DNA of 22,520 nucleotides. Source: Chloroflexota bacterium (GTDB lineage Bacteria; Chloroflexota; Anaerolineae; UBA4142). The notes beneath the pieces were generated by a model. It saw only the letters and a program-made list of their open reading frames with translations, was not told where the DNA came from and did no database searches. The DNA lies in assembly GCA_016200825.1 (NCBI GenBank), contig JACQEA010000462.1, forward strand, positions 1 to 22,520, in the 5' to 3' direction. Within the stretch, counting starts at the first letter, position 1, and each line of letters opens with the position of its first letter. Below are positions 1-8,086 of the stretch, one piece after another. A program made the position numbers and the translations under genes.

Positions 1-130
1 AAAAAATTTTCGCGGCAAGACCCGAGCCGAGGGTGTACTGTTGGACCCACTCCTCGCGAATCGTTTCAATTTTAATTTCGCGTGTTGTTAAATTAATGCG
101 CGCAAGTTTTCCAGCATAAACGTTGGGCAT
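1..130 (-). CDS. Aldehyde:ferredoxin oxidoreductase, N-terminal fragment (runs off left edge)
   Basis: Only the first 43 codons are in the window. The translation opens MPNVYAGKLARINLTTRE and continues to a segment reading LGSGLAAKIF. That matches the start of the aldehyde:ferredoxin oxidoreductase family (tungsten-pterin AOR N-terminal domain), where a YxGKxLRxxLTTG-like strand is followed by a GGRGLAAK-like segment. Family members oxidise aldehydes to acids with ferredoxin as acceptor, in the cytoplasm of anaerobes; the cofactor-binding and cysteine residues lie beyond the edge. The ATG at 128-130 has a strong Shine-Dalgarno GGAGGAG at 135-141 (4-nt spacer to the ATG, with AGGAG registers possible) and a good promoter just upstream. 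It is a separate transcription unit from the glycan operon. The family call rests on a short N-terminus, so the exact subfamily is open. Confidence 0.72.
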   Translation of the reverse strand, partial: MPNVYAGKLARINLTTREIKIETIREEWVQQYTLGSGLAAKIF

Positions 131-150
131 TGTTCTCCTCCACCCCCGCA

Positions 151-179
151 ATTATATCGCCAATAATCTCGCGCATCAA
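151..179 (-). promoter_or_regulatory. Sigma-70-type promoter for the left-edge oxidoreductase gene
   Basis: Read on the minus strand there is a -35 box TTGATG (174-179), a 17-bp spacer, and a perfect -10 box TATAAT (151-156). The start codon lies 20 nt below the -10 box, so the leader would be only about 14 nt and just large enough to hold the GGAGGAG ribosome site. Spacing and position make this the best promoter in the window. It is predicted from consensus only. Confidence 0.7.
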
Positions 180-241
180 ATTCTCTTGACCGCGCCGCGC
201 AGCGGTCAGCGAAGATTGTATTGTCCGTCGCCGCGACAATG

Positions 242-290
242 AAAAGAAAAACGTGGTCGCATCGGTGGAATGATCACCGAACTACCACGT
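242..290 (-). terminator. Rho-independent terminator closing the glycan operon
   Basis: A perfect 7-bp stem, ACGTGGT (251-257) with ACCACGT (284-290), encloses a second 6-bp stem, TCGGTG (262-267) with CACCGA (275-280). On the minus strand the outer stem is followed directly by TTTTTCTTTTC (242-252). It lies about 115 nt after the stop codon of the last operon gene and before the promoter of the oxidoreductase gene, which is where a transcription stop is expected. Direction and U-tract fit the minus strand only. Confidence 0.75.
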
Positions 291-316
291 AATTTCTACA
301 GGTGCAAGCGTTTGTC

Positions 317-360
317 GTTGGATTCGATCACGAGGTGCGCAGCCTCACGTTGATTCCAAC
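317..360. repeat. Imperfect inverted repeat in the 3' non-coding region
   Basis: GTTGGA (317-322) pairs with TCCAAC (355-360), and an inner GAGG/CCTC stem sits around a TGCGCAG loop. It lies between the stop of the last operon gene and the terminator. There is no T-run after it on either strand, so it is not a terminator. It could be a 3'-end stabilising or processing hairpin. The remaining bases of the 131-404 interval hold no supportable gene. Confidence 0.4.
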
Positions 361-404
361 TACGACATTCTCCCACAAGCAAAAAAGAAATTCAGATAGT
401 GGGT

Positions 405-2753
405 TCAAGGCGCTGTGACGCGAACAATCGTCGGCAATTTTACAAAATTGTTTATCGTATCTTTTACCGGTGCGCGCTCGAGCGTTTGAGGATCATAGAG
501 CCCCACAATAAGAGTCGCGTCTCCGCGAAATGGTGAATCACTCAAAGCAAGGGTGTGTTGGTCCGCGATGTATTCCCCATTCACCCACCCGCGCGTTGGC
601 CGCGAGGTTTTTGCAGGTGTACTGTCACTTTGAGCTAACACTTGCCCGTCAGGCGCGAGCAATTGCGCAAAGACGGTATAATCCTTATCGATTGTCTTGG
701 GTGCATTCGCGCGCCAGTAAAGAGTGAGCGCGAGTCCTCCATTCGCAGCAACTTGCGTGCGATCCAAATCATATCCACTCAACTCACCAATTCCTTCAAA
801 CGTTGCGCGCTGAGAAATTTTCATTGCGGGTGATTGGAACGAATGCGGTATGTCCGGTATGTTCACATCAGCAAGATAAAAAGTTTTGCCGCCTTCGACT
901 TCCACTTCGACGCGCGCTTTGCCGCCACTAGTTTCTGGCGGTACACGCAAATCCCAAATATCGTTCACAAATTCGCCTGAGTGCCAGAGGTTTGTAGGAT
1001 AGTGATTATCCACTGGCGCGCCGCGCGCTTGGGCGATCACCCGATTGGCTTGCACAAGACGCGTCTGAATTTGAAATGCTGGCAGGGAATCGAGTTGCGC
1101 GCGCCAACGCAATGTTAGGCGCAGATTTTCGCCGGGCAGGATCGTAGAATCACTGATCCCGTATGCATTCAGACGCAAACCGGTGCGCGCATCTGCGCGT
1201 ACATTGACGAGCGCGGCTTCTTGATCGGTTTTGTACGGATCGGCTTGATCCATTTCGGCGCGATATACTTCCACATTTCCGAGCGTAATCGTATCTCTAT
1301 TCGCGACGCGCAAGCGCCCTGCGCTTTCGGTATAAACCGACGCGACGATCGCGTAATTTCCCGGTGGGGTTCCCAACGGGACGGAAACAAGATAATAGCT
1401 ATCGTTTTGCGTGTTCGCGCCCCATTCATCCGTTTTACGCTTCGCGATGTCCTCGATAAAAAAATCGTTTGCCTGAATCTGCCGCTTTTGATCGTCTAAC
1501 AAACGCAGAGAAACTTTAAGCGGATTGTCAGACGCTTGCATGAGTTTCCAACGAATTGCGACGGCGACCGCGTCGTGACTGCACACGCGCGGCTCGACGC
1601 GCGCGCCCGCGATTTGAATCGCGCCAAAATCGAATTGAATCGGATCGAATGCATCGGGAACAGATTGTGAAAGTGATGGTGGCAATACGCGCGGACGTGT
1701 GAGCGGCGCGCGCATTTCGTACAACCGAACCGGTAGAACGGTTTCGGGAATTTCATCGAGACAGCCGTTCGACTTTAGGAATGTGGAAAGCAAAGGATGT
1801 GGTTCACGCGCATCTGCTGACGCGCTGACCCAAAACACTCGACGTTTGTCTTGCAGGGAACGTGAGAGATCGTCCCATAATGTTATGCCGCGTTGATTGG
1901 GCAGTAAATCTAAAAATGAACCAACGGTCGGAATAGTTCGCAACCGCAGCTTGGGGTTGTCACTGATGATGATATCTTTTTCGACCACGCGGTTTGCCAG
2001 ATAGTTTGGGTTGACATCAACGATGAATGAGACTTCAGGTACAGTGTGAACAATATCCGCGAGAACTGCTCCAACAAAAGAGAAAAGAAATATCAAAAAG
2101 CCCATCGCCAATTGCGGATGATGCTGATTCCATTCTCTCACGCGCTCGGGAATGGCGATGAGTTGAAGCACCGCAATCGAAACAGCGAGAATCAAAAAAC
2201 CATACGCCCAATTCGCGATTCTTTCTGCGGCAACTAATTGATTCAAGAGCAAGTAAGCCGGCGTCAACGCGAGCAAGAAGAGCGCGGCAATGACGAACGC
2301 CGCGTGCGGCATCGAATCAAAGTACGCGGCGATACGTGTGGCGCGCGCGGAAGGGGGCGCGTGATTTGGGTCGGAGTAAGTGATTGAAGTGGAAAATAAA
2401 TTCCAGAAGAGCCAGTCTGCGGCGATCATGAAAGCATAAAAGTAGAGTAGCCAGTCCGGAAAAATCTGCGGAACTAATAACAGCGTTGGCGCGAGAAAGA
2501 ATGCCATGGCGAGCGTGCTTCCGTACACAGAACGTTTGACGCGTGCGGTCGCATCGTTTTCTAATGTCAACCGCGCGCGCAGGACTGGATGTGCCAAGAA
2601 CGCGAACGCAAAACCAGCCATGGCATAAGCAACTAAGAAAATTGCTGGATTGGGCGGAGGAATGTCTCTAATCAGCGTATCAATGAAATGGGAAATGAAA
2701 AATGTGATCAATCCCACGCAAAATGCAAGCGCATGCATTTGCCAGGTTTTCAA
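405..2753 (-). CDS. 7-TM membrane protein with long extracytoplasmic beta-sandwich region
   Basis: The product is 782 aa. Seven hydrophobic segments lie at about 8-28, 36-57, 76-96, 101-121, 150-172, 179-201 and 214-236. A soluble region of about 545 residues follows, with a mixed segment at 240-350 and then three beta-rich repeats (roughly 370-500, 520-640, 655-780). The last contains the LTLYWRA, YTVFAQLL and VGLYDPQT pattern seen in C-terminal extensions of Chloroflexota GT39-like glycosyltransferases (recalled, not searched). The first loop has no obvious GT-C acidic motif, so it may be a partner or substrate-binding half rather than an enzyme. The start is TTG: GGGGAG (2762-2767) sits 8 nt upstream, and the codon overlaps the preceding stop as TTGA. 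Translational coupling with the GT-C gene suggests the two work as a pair. Last gene of the operon. The function is not established. Confidence 0.72.
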   Translation of the reverse strand: MKTWQMHALAFCVGLITFFISHFIDTLIRDIPPPNPAIFLVAYAMAGFAFAFLAHPVLRARLTLENDATARVKRSVYGSTLAMAFFLAPTLLLVPQIFPDWLLYFYAFMIAADWLFWNLFSTSITYSDPNHAPPSARATRIAAYFDSMPHAAFVIAALFLLALTPAYLLLNQLVAAERIANWAYGFLILAVSIAVLQLIAIPERVREWNQHHPQLAMGFLIFLFSFVGAVLADIVHTVPEVSFIVDVNPNYLANRVVEKDIIISDNPKLRLRTIPTVGSFLDLLPNQRGITLWDDLSRSLQDKRRVFWVSASADAREPHPLLSTFLKSNGCLDEIPETVLPVRLYEMRAPLTRPRVLPPSLSQSVPDAFDPIQFDFGAIQIAGARVEPRVCSHDAVAVAIRWKLMQASDNPLKVSLRLLDDQKRQIQANDFFIEDIAKRKTDEWGANTQNDSYYLVSVPLGTPPGNYAIVASVYTESAGRLRVANRDTITLGNVEVYRAEMDQADPYKTDQEAALVNVRADARTGLRLNAYGISDSTILPGENLRLTLRWRAQLDSLPAFQIQTRLVQANRVIAQARGAPVDNHYPTNLWHSGEFVNDIWDLRVPPETSGGKARVEVEVEGGKTFYLADVNIPDIPHSFQSPAMKISQRATFEGIGELSGYDLDRTQVAANGGLALTLYWRANAPKTIDKDYTVFAQLLAPDGQVLAQSDSTPAKTSRPTRGWVNGEYIADQHTLALSDSPFRGDATLIVGLYDPQTLERAPVKDTINNFVKLPTIVRVTAP

Positions 2754-4075
2754 TATGCATGCTCCCCATGTGATTTATTCATTACGAAGTTCTCAACCCA
2801 CGGCAGAATTTGATCCTTCAGTGAACTTGATAATCGGATAAAACACGCGAAGGCATAACCTTGAAAGATGGCGATCCACGGGTAAATCGGGACGCGAAAG
2901 CGCGGTTCGCCGATAATCGCGACGTGAATAATGCTGTAGCACAGAATGACCAAGTAAGAGATCAGACGTTTCCTTATCATGTTCATAGATGCCAGAATGC
3001 TAATGCCCGCGCCAACACTAAAAATAATAATTGACATCTCATTGATCTCACCGTTGTGCGGACCCAGCCACTCTCGCCCCCAAGTCGTGAGCGGCTCAAA
3101 CTGAATCACGTCATTCGCAAAATAAAAAACGGGTTCTGCCGACCAGAACAATTCGATTTTTTTCTCAGCCAGTTCAAGAAAACGCTCAGGATTATCTCTG
3201 ATAAAGCCGAGTCCCCGCGTTAACGGATTGCCTTTGCTCTGTTTGAAGCTTGCCCATTCCCATTCTGGTGGAATCCAATAACCGCCGCTCGCGTAAAGAT
3301 TGTTGCCGATTTCGAAGTTTGCGTCCCCATTGGAATTGACCAATATAAGTTCGCGATAAACCAAATAATTTCGCGCAGTCCACGGCAGCACGGTTAGGAA
3401 TGCTAACAATGTAAATACAAACGATCGAGCAATCTTTTGGTGAAGAGTTTTTCCTTTTTGGACTAACTCCCAGATCACAATAAATGGCAAGAAGGCGAGA
3501 AGAATTGCTTTGGTTAAGATTCCCAAACCAAAAAGAATGCCGGCAATAAGTAAGACACCAAACTCTCGCCGCGCCGTGGATAAGTGATGGCTATGAATGA
3601 CTAGAAACAAGCTAACGATGAGCAGATCGGCGATTACTACTTCATAGTTGTGCAACGTCGCATAGATAAAAAATGTAGGCGAGTATGCAATAAAAAGACT
3701 GGCGATGACGCCGGTTTTGTTATCGAATTGCTCGCGCGCAAGGAGGAAAGTAAAAATACTTATCTGAGTCACCAAAAGCGATAAGAAAACGCGCGCAACA
3801 AATAAATCGTGTCCGAAGATGGAATAAAGTAGAGTCAAGACGAGAGGCCACAAAGGAGGCCAGTAAGCTTTGTCGTCAAGAAATAGCGGATCGAGAATAT
3901 TTTTTGTAGTGAGCAGTTGGGTTGCGGCTTTTTCATAGTTAATGCCATCAACCCCCAACGGTTCAGTTGGACAACAAACATTGGCGGCGATGAAGACATG
4001 CAGGAGGAAAGAAACAAAAATGGCGACTGCCCAGAAAGCGAAAAGTCGCGACGGGCGTTTGGCGAGCAGGGTCAT
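2750..4075 (-). CDS. GT-C membrane glycosyltransferase (GT39/ArnT-like)
   Basis: About 441 aa with some 10-11 transmembrane segments. The first extracytoplasmic loop carries an acidic site (GVDGINYEKAA), followed by PPLWPLVLTLLY, HNYEVVIADLL, GILTKAILL, LPWTARNYLVY and, near the end, GEPRFRVPIYPW. This is the usual order of landmarks in the dolichyl-phosphate-mannose mannosyltransferase/ArnT group. Such enzymes take a sugar from a polyprenyl-phosphate donor on the outer face of the membrane and transfer it to lipid, protein or glycan. The soluble C-terminal domain common in the family is absent here and may be supplied by the coupled downstream gene. I chose the ATG at 4073-4075, 4 nt after the stop of the upstream gene. 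A TTG at 4106-4108 would add 11 residues but has a poor ribosome site. Acceptor and sugar are unknown. Confidence 0.82.
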   Translation of the reverse strand: MTLLAKRPSRLFAFWAVAIFVSFLLHVFIAANVCCPTEPLGVDGINYEKAATQLLTTKNILDPLFLDDKAYWPPLWPLVLTLLYSIFGHDLFVARVFLSLLVTQISIFTFLLAREQFDNKTGVIASLFIAYSPTFFIYATLHNYEVVIADLLIVSLFLVIHSHHLSTARREFGVLLIAGILFGLGILTKAILLAFLPFIVIWELVQKGKTLHQKIARSFVFTLLAFLTVLPWTARNYLVYRELILVNSNGDANFEIGNNLYASGGYWIPPEWEWASFKQSKGNPLTRGLGFIRDNPERFLELAEKKIELFWSAEPVFYFANDVIQFEPLTTWGREWLGPHNGEINEMSIIIFSVGAGISILASMNMIRKRLISYLVILCYSIIHVAIIGEPRFRVPIYPWIAIFQGYAFACFIRLSSSLKDQILPWVENFVMNKSHGEHAY

Positions 4076-4079
4076 GTAT

Positions 4080-7000
4080 TTACCGGCTCTTCCGTAAGAA
4101 TTTTGCAAAGAGAAATGTTATGCAGCCCAACAACGTTGTTATCGAGACGATCAGTCCTACTTCATACAATCGTTGCGGAATGAATTCCAGCGCGATATCA
4201 TAACTCCCGGTTTTATCCGCGTACCAACTGTTAGCAAATCCATTGACCTGATAATGATCCGGAATTTCTTTACGCATTTCTCCATCGAAGAACTGACTGA
4301 GCAATGTTGATTGCTCGTACCAAGCGCTCTGAGGTGCCGGACTGTGTAATAGTGGATCGCTTACGATGTACGCTTTCCATTCCGAATGGAAACTATCGCT
4401 AAAGACAAGATAGAATGGCACGCGCGCATCCTCAACATGCACAGCATACCGCGTTGGATTTATCTGCCGGAATGAAATAGTTGGCGGCGCGGGGGCTAAA
4501 TTTTTTTGCGATTCGGTGGGTGCGATTTCGATAAAGGCAATATGATCTTGAACGGTCGGATCATCAACATCAGACGCGATGCTGTGCGTGCCGGCAGCGA
4601 GTGTAATAGTTGAACTCCCAAACCACGCGCCCGAACGTTCGGCGCTCGGCGGCATTGCGGCGAGTGAAATAACGCGATCATCAATCTTGATCGTCGGAAC
4701 GGCGGGGCGTGGGATAGGATTTAAGGCGCGATGATAGAATTGCGCGCGCGTAAGCTCAAACGATGTTGTACGAAGATTGGTCGCAGGCAAAAGATTTGTC
4801 AACGCGATATCCAAATGTTGTGAGTCGGGGAATGAGGTTGAATTGAAATCCAGCGTCCCTTCTGAGAACGGTGCAAGGATGCGCGTGCCCAGCGCGGTGC
4901 GCGCGGCATTAGGATCATCCGTAGCGAGAAATGCGTCTAATACGATCGCATCGGGTCCGTCGACGCGGTACTCGAGTTTTAATCCGGAAGTATCGCGCGG
5001 GATTTTGTTTCCCAACGCGCGCGTGAATATTATTTCGTTCTCAAGATTCGATGCGGATAGCGTCGCGGTGATGCCGCGTTCACTTGAATCTGCAAGCGCG
5101 CGCGGCGAGGCGTCAAGCGCGCGAATGGATTCCGTGGCGAGAAAAGCAAGCGCGCGCGTTGCATCGCGAGATTCAAATGTGATCTGGTTGAATGTGAATC
5201 CAAAAAGATCGCTCGGTAATTTTTTTAGATTGACTCTCGGTCGGCGCATCAATCGAATCGCCGCGTTGACCATGCGAAATTCTTTTCGATCAGGGAATGC
5301 ATCGCGAACTGCGGAAAGCAAATCAATCTTCACAGGTTTGAGTTTTGATTCAGGAACGATGGGCAGAGACCAAATCGTATCACTCACTCCGTCGTTATCC
5401 CAATCCAAGCCGAGGCGCAGTTCGAGCCATTGTGTCTTTGGATCATCCACTTGGGCGACGAGATTAAATATTGAATAATCGCGCAAATCAAATTTCATCT
5501 CGCGCGCAAATTGGACGAACGGTTCAAGGTCTTGCGAATCCAATCGCGCGCGCACTTGCAATGAGTCAGGTGCGATGATGCGCCGCGCGTACGTCGTATT
5601 GGACGCCCATTGATAATCGGCAACAAAAGGGAGTCGGCTCGTCGCGACTTGCCATTGAGCCGACCCCGGAATTTCGTCAAAAACTTTTTCCGCGTCACCG
5701 ATACCCAGCGCGCCATTTTGAAGTGCGACCGTATCTGGATCGACACTCGCGCGAATAGTGTACGCGCCAGAATTTGCAAGTCTAAATGTGCCGGCAGAAT
5801 TGGTTGCGTTCTTGGGTGGCGCAGAAATGTAAATGGTTTGGTTCGAATAATTCTCGGCGCGCGCAGACGCGGAAATTGGCGGCGCATTGCTTGATCGCAT
5901 ATCAACGGTGGAGAAAATCCGCGCGGCTTGCGTCGCCAATCGCGCGGAATCGGGCGCGGACAATTGATCGGAAAAAAAGAACGCCGGGTATTTTGGAAAG
6001 TACGACGTGTTCGCTAACGATGGGAGAGAATCGCTTGATCCTTGAATGACCGTTGCGGCGGGCGCGGCATAGATGCGCGGCAGATACGATTTGTTCTCAT
6101 AAATTGTCGTTTTAGTGAAAGGTAAGGCAAGCGGCTGAAAATCTTTTTGCGCGGCGAGCATCGCGTCATATGTTGGCTTGAGGTTTTGAAAGCGCGGCGG
6201 ATAAGCGTCTAGAAGAATTGATTCCGTGGGTTGCCCCGGATATACATCAGGAGTTTCGACAAAATAACGATCGTGCGGATAAACGATATACTCAACTGCC
6301 GCCAAGCCCAACAATTTGCCGGCTTGAGTGTTGGATGAAAGCGTTGAGAAATCCGATGCCGGTTGCCATTGATCGAGAAGTAATTTTGACGGAGTGAATT
6401 TTGATCGCGCAGGAATTGCTCCCACATTCCAGGTCCAAGCCCAATCGCTGTCGCCCCACGGAATCCACGGCGGATACACATAGCTTAACCGCGATTGATC
6501 GGGATTTCTGCGCAACCAATCATACACGGCGCGATCTTCATTGCTCACGGCATAAACCTTGAGCGCCATCGGCTCATTATTCATCCAGCGAGGCCGCGTA
6601 ATTTCGCCGGAAAGGAAGGGCAAAGCCCAGATTAAAAGTCCAAGCGCAACAATTGCGCGGCGTATCCATAAATTGGGAAAAAGTAAATGCACGTGCTTGT
6701 GTTGAAAAGCAATCGCAATTCTGGTAGAGAATTGTTGCATTGCGAGCGGAGCCAGCGCGCAAAGCGAAAGTGCAACGAGCGGAAACGCGCGCGTCGTGTT
6801 TCCGAATTCTGCCCACACCGGCGGCACAAAGGTTTTCAGAAATTGATATACCCAAATCCCGGACAGAAATTTTGCGCCGGAAACGAGCGTGATGCCAACC
6901 AGCCCAATCAACAGGAGAGAAAGAATCGTTGGAGAAATATTTTTTCGCCGGAGCAAAAGCGCGAAGGCAATAAGAGGTACGCAAAAACTCGCGAGCATCC

Positions 7001-8000
7001 ATAGCGTGGCGGCGAGTCCATTAAGCGGGTTGATGTATTCGATACGAACGCCAGTCTCGGCGAAAAGCCGGATGCTTTGTTGAACTAGCGTACTGGTTGA
7101 TTCCCAAAGACTTTGACGGTCAATGAATTCAGTGGAAAGCGTAGCTTGGGATCCACCAGAATAACCGTGCCCTAAAGCTCCGCTTGAGAGAAACCCAATT
7201 GAAAAAGGCAAGATCCATGCCAGATTCATCAAGATTGCGATAGTGAAGATGATCGAAACTGCAAAAAAGAAATCGCGCATTTGTTTCCGCATCGCGTTCA
7301 AAAGAAAAATAACTAGGACTGTGCCCGAAGCGAGGACAAACACGCTTTGATGGAGAGCAGTCAAGCCCAAAGCAATTCCTGCCGCGATTACTTTTCGTTG
7401 AGGAAGAGAAAAACCATTTTCAATTTCAATGCAAATTTGAATACACAACATTGCGACGAGCGGCAAAATAGAGTAACCAATAAGACTATCGAGATGTCCG
7501 GCAATTATGCGGCTGTAGACAATCGGCGAGAACATATACAGCCATCCGGCAAGTGTGCCCCAAAACATTGTCAGTCTGAAAACTTGCCGGACTAGTTGAT
7601 ACAGCGTAATTGCGGAGGTGAAGAGAAGCAGGATACTAAATCCTTTTGAGAATACTTCACCCCCCAAGATTCCTAAAGGAAAAGTCAGCAACGCAAAAAA
7701 TGGCTCTTGGAGAGGGTAGTAATCTCCGGTCCCAGAAAAGTAAAGCCACTGAAAGAAGCTGGCGCGGAGCATCTCTACGAATTGTTCGGGAAACGCCGGC
7801 GTGTTCCAATCCCATGAATGTCCAATGATGCCGGGGGTAAGCACAATGGCGCGTAAAGCGAATATAGCCGTGCCCACGAAAATAAGATAGGGTACGCGAT
7901 CGATGATTGACTGGGGAAAAATAAATGCGACTACATTCTTATTTTTTTCAGCTTCTAACATTTCAATCCGCAAACTCTTTCTTTTGGTTGATAGCGCCAA
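4080..8000 (-). CDS. Very large GT-C-like membrane protein (AftD/YfhO-like)
   Basis: 1306 aa. The N-terminal ~470 residues hold about 11-12 membrane segments, and the first loop carries an acidic motif, GHSWDWNTP (D64), of the type used by GT-C enzymes. Residues of about 480-1265 are extracytoplasmic and beta-rich. The end reads NSWYADKTGSYDIALEF, then one C-terminal membrane span and a basic tail. The organisation resembles the very large arabinofuranosyltransferase-like (AftD) and YfhO-like families; that assignment rests on layout, not on a full motif set. A polyprenyl-phosphate-sugar-dependent transfer outside the membrane is the likely role. The start is uncertain: TTG at 7998-8000 has GAAGAAG nearby, while an ATG at 7959-7961 would shorten the protein by 13 residues. 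An 86-bp gap separates it from the upstream GT4 gene. The GT-C gene below begins 4 nt after its stop. Confidence 0.7.
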   Translation of the reverse strand: MALSTKRKSLRIEMLEAEKNKNVVAFIFPQSIIDRVPYLIFVGTAIFALRAIVLTPGIIGHSWDWNTPAFPEQFVEMLRASFFQWLYFSGTGDYYPLQEPFFALLTFPLGILGGEVFSKGFSILLLFTSAITLYQLVRQVFRLTMFWGTLAGWLYMFSPIVYSRIIAGHLDSLIGYSILPLVAMLCIQICIEIENGFSLPQRKVIAAGIALGLTALHQSVFVLASGTVLVIFLLNAMRKQMRDFFFAVSIIFTIAILMNLAWILPFSIGFLSSGALGHGYSGGSQATLSTEFIDRQSLWESTSTLVQQSIRLFAETGVRIEYINPLNGLAATLWMLASFCVPLIAFALLLRRKNISPTILSLLLIGLVGITLVSGAKFLSGIWVYQFLKTFVPPVWAEFGNTTRAFPLVALSLCALAPLAMQQFSTRIAIAFQHKHVHLLFPNLWIRRAIVALGLLIWALPFLSGEITRPRWMNNEPMALKVYAVSNEDRAVYDWLRRNPDQSRLSYVYPPWIPWGDSDWAWTWNVGAIPARSKFTPSKLLLDQWQPASDFSTLSSNTQAGKLLGLAAVEYIVYPHDRYFVETPDVYPGQPTESILLDAYPPRFQNLKPTYDAMLAAQKDFQPLALPFTKTTIYENKSYLPRIYAAPAATVIQGSSDSLPSLANTSYFPKYPAFFFSDQLSAPDSARLATQAARIFSTVDMRSSNAPPISASARAENYSNQTIYISAPPKNATNSAGTFRLANSGAYTIRASVDPDTVALQNGALGIGDAEKVFDEIPGSAQWQVATSRLPFVADYQWASNTTYARRIIAPDSLQVRARLDSQDLEPFVQFAREMKFDLRDYSIFNLVAQVDDPKTQWLELRLGLDWDNDGVSDTIWSLPIVPESKLKPVKIDLLSAVRDAFPDRKEFRMVNAAIRLMRRPRVNLKKLPSDLFGFTFNQITFESRDATRALAFLATESIRALDASPRALADSSERGITATLSASNLENEIIFTRALGNKIPRDTSGLKLEYRVDGPDAIVLDAFLATDDPNAARTALGTRILAPFSEGTLDFNSTSFPDSQHLDIALTNLLPATNLRTTSFELTRAQFYHRALNPIPRPAVPTIKIDDRVISLAAMPPSAERSGAWFGSSTITLAAGTHSIASDVDDPTVQDHIAFIEIAPTESQKNLAPAPPTISFRQINPTRYAVHVEDARVPFYLVFSDSFHSEWKAYIVSDPLLHSPAPQSAWYEQSTLLSQFFDGEMRKEIPDHYQVNGFANSWYADKTGSYDIALEFIPQRLYEVGLIVSITTLLGCITFLFAKFLRKSR

Positions 8001-8086
8001 ATTTCTTCTTCAAGAACCGACAAAGAATCACGAAAATGACTTGGATGAATTCTAGACTCGATACCATAACGCAAAGTCAGTGCGAT

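Noticed and set aside
241..300. T-box riboswitch reading of the GGTGG-containing stem near the left edge
   Set aside because: There is no specifier stem or T-box consensus, and the T-run after the outer stem on the minus strand explains it as a plain terminator.
4777..5478. Long plus-strand open frame (233 codons) opposite the 1306-residue protein
   Set aside because: It is antisense to a clear membrane protein, has serine/arginine-rich low-information sequence typical of a shadow frame, and has no ribosome site.
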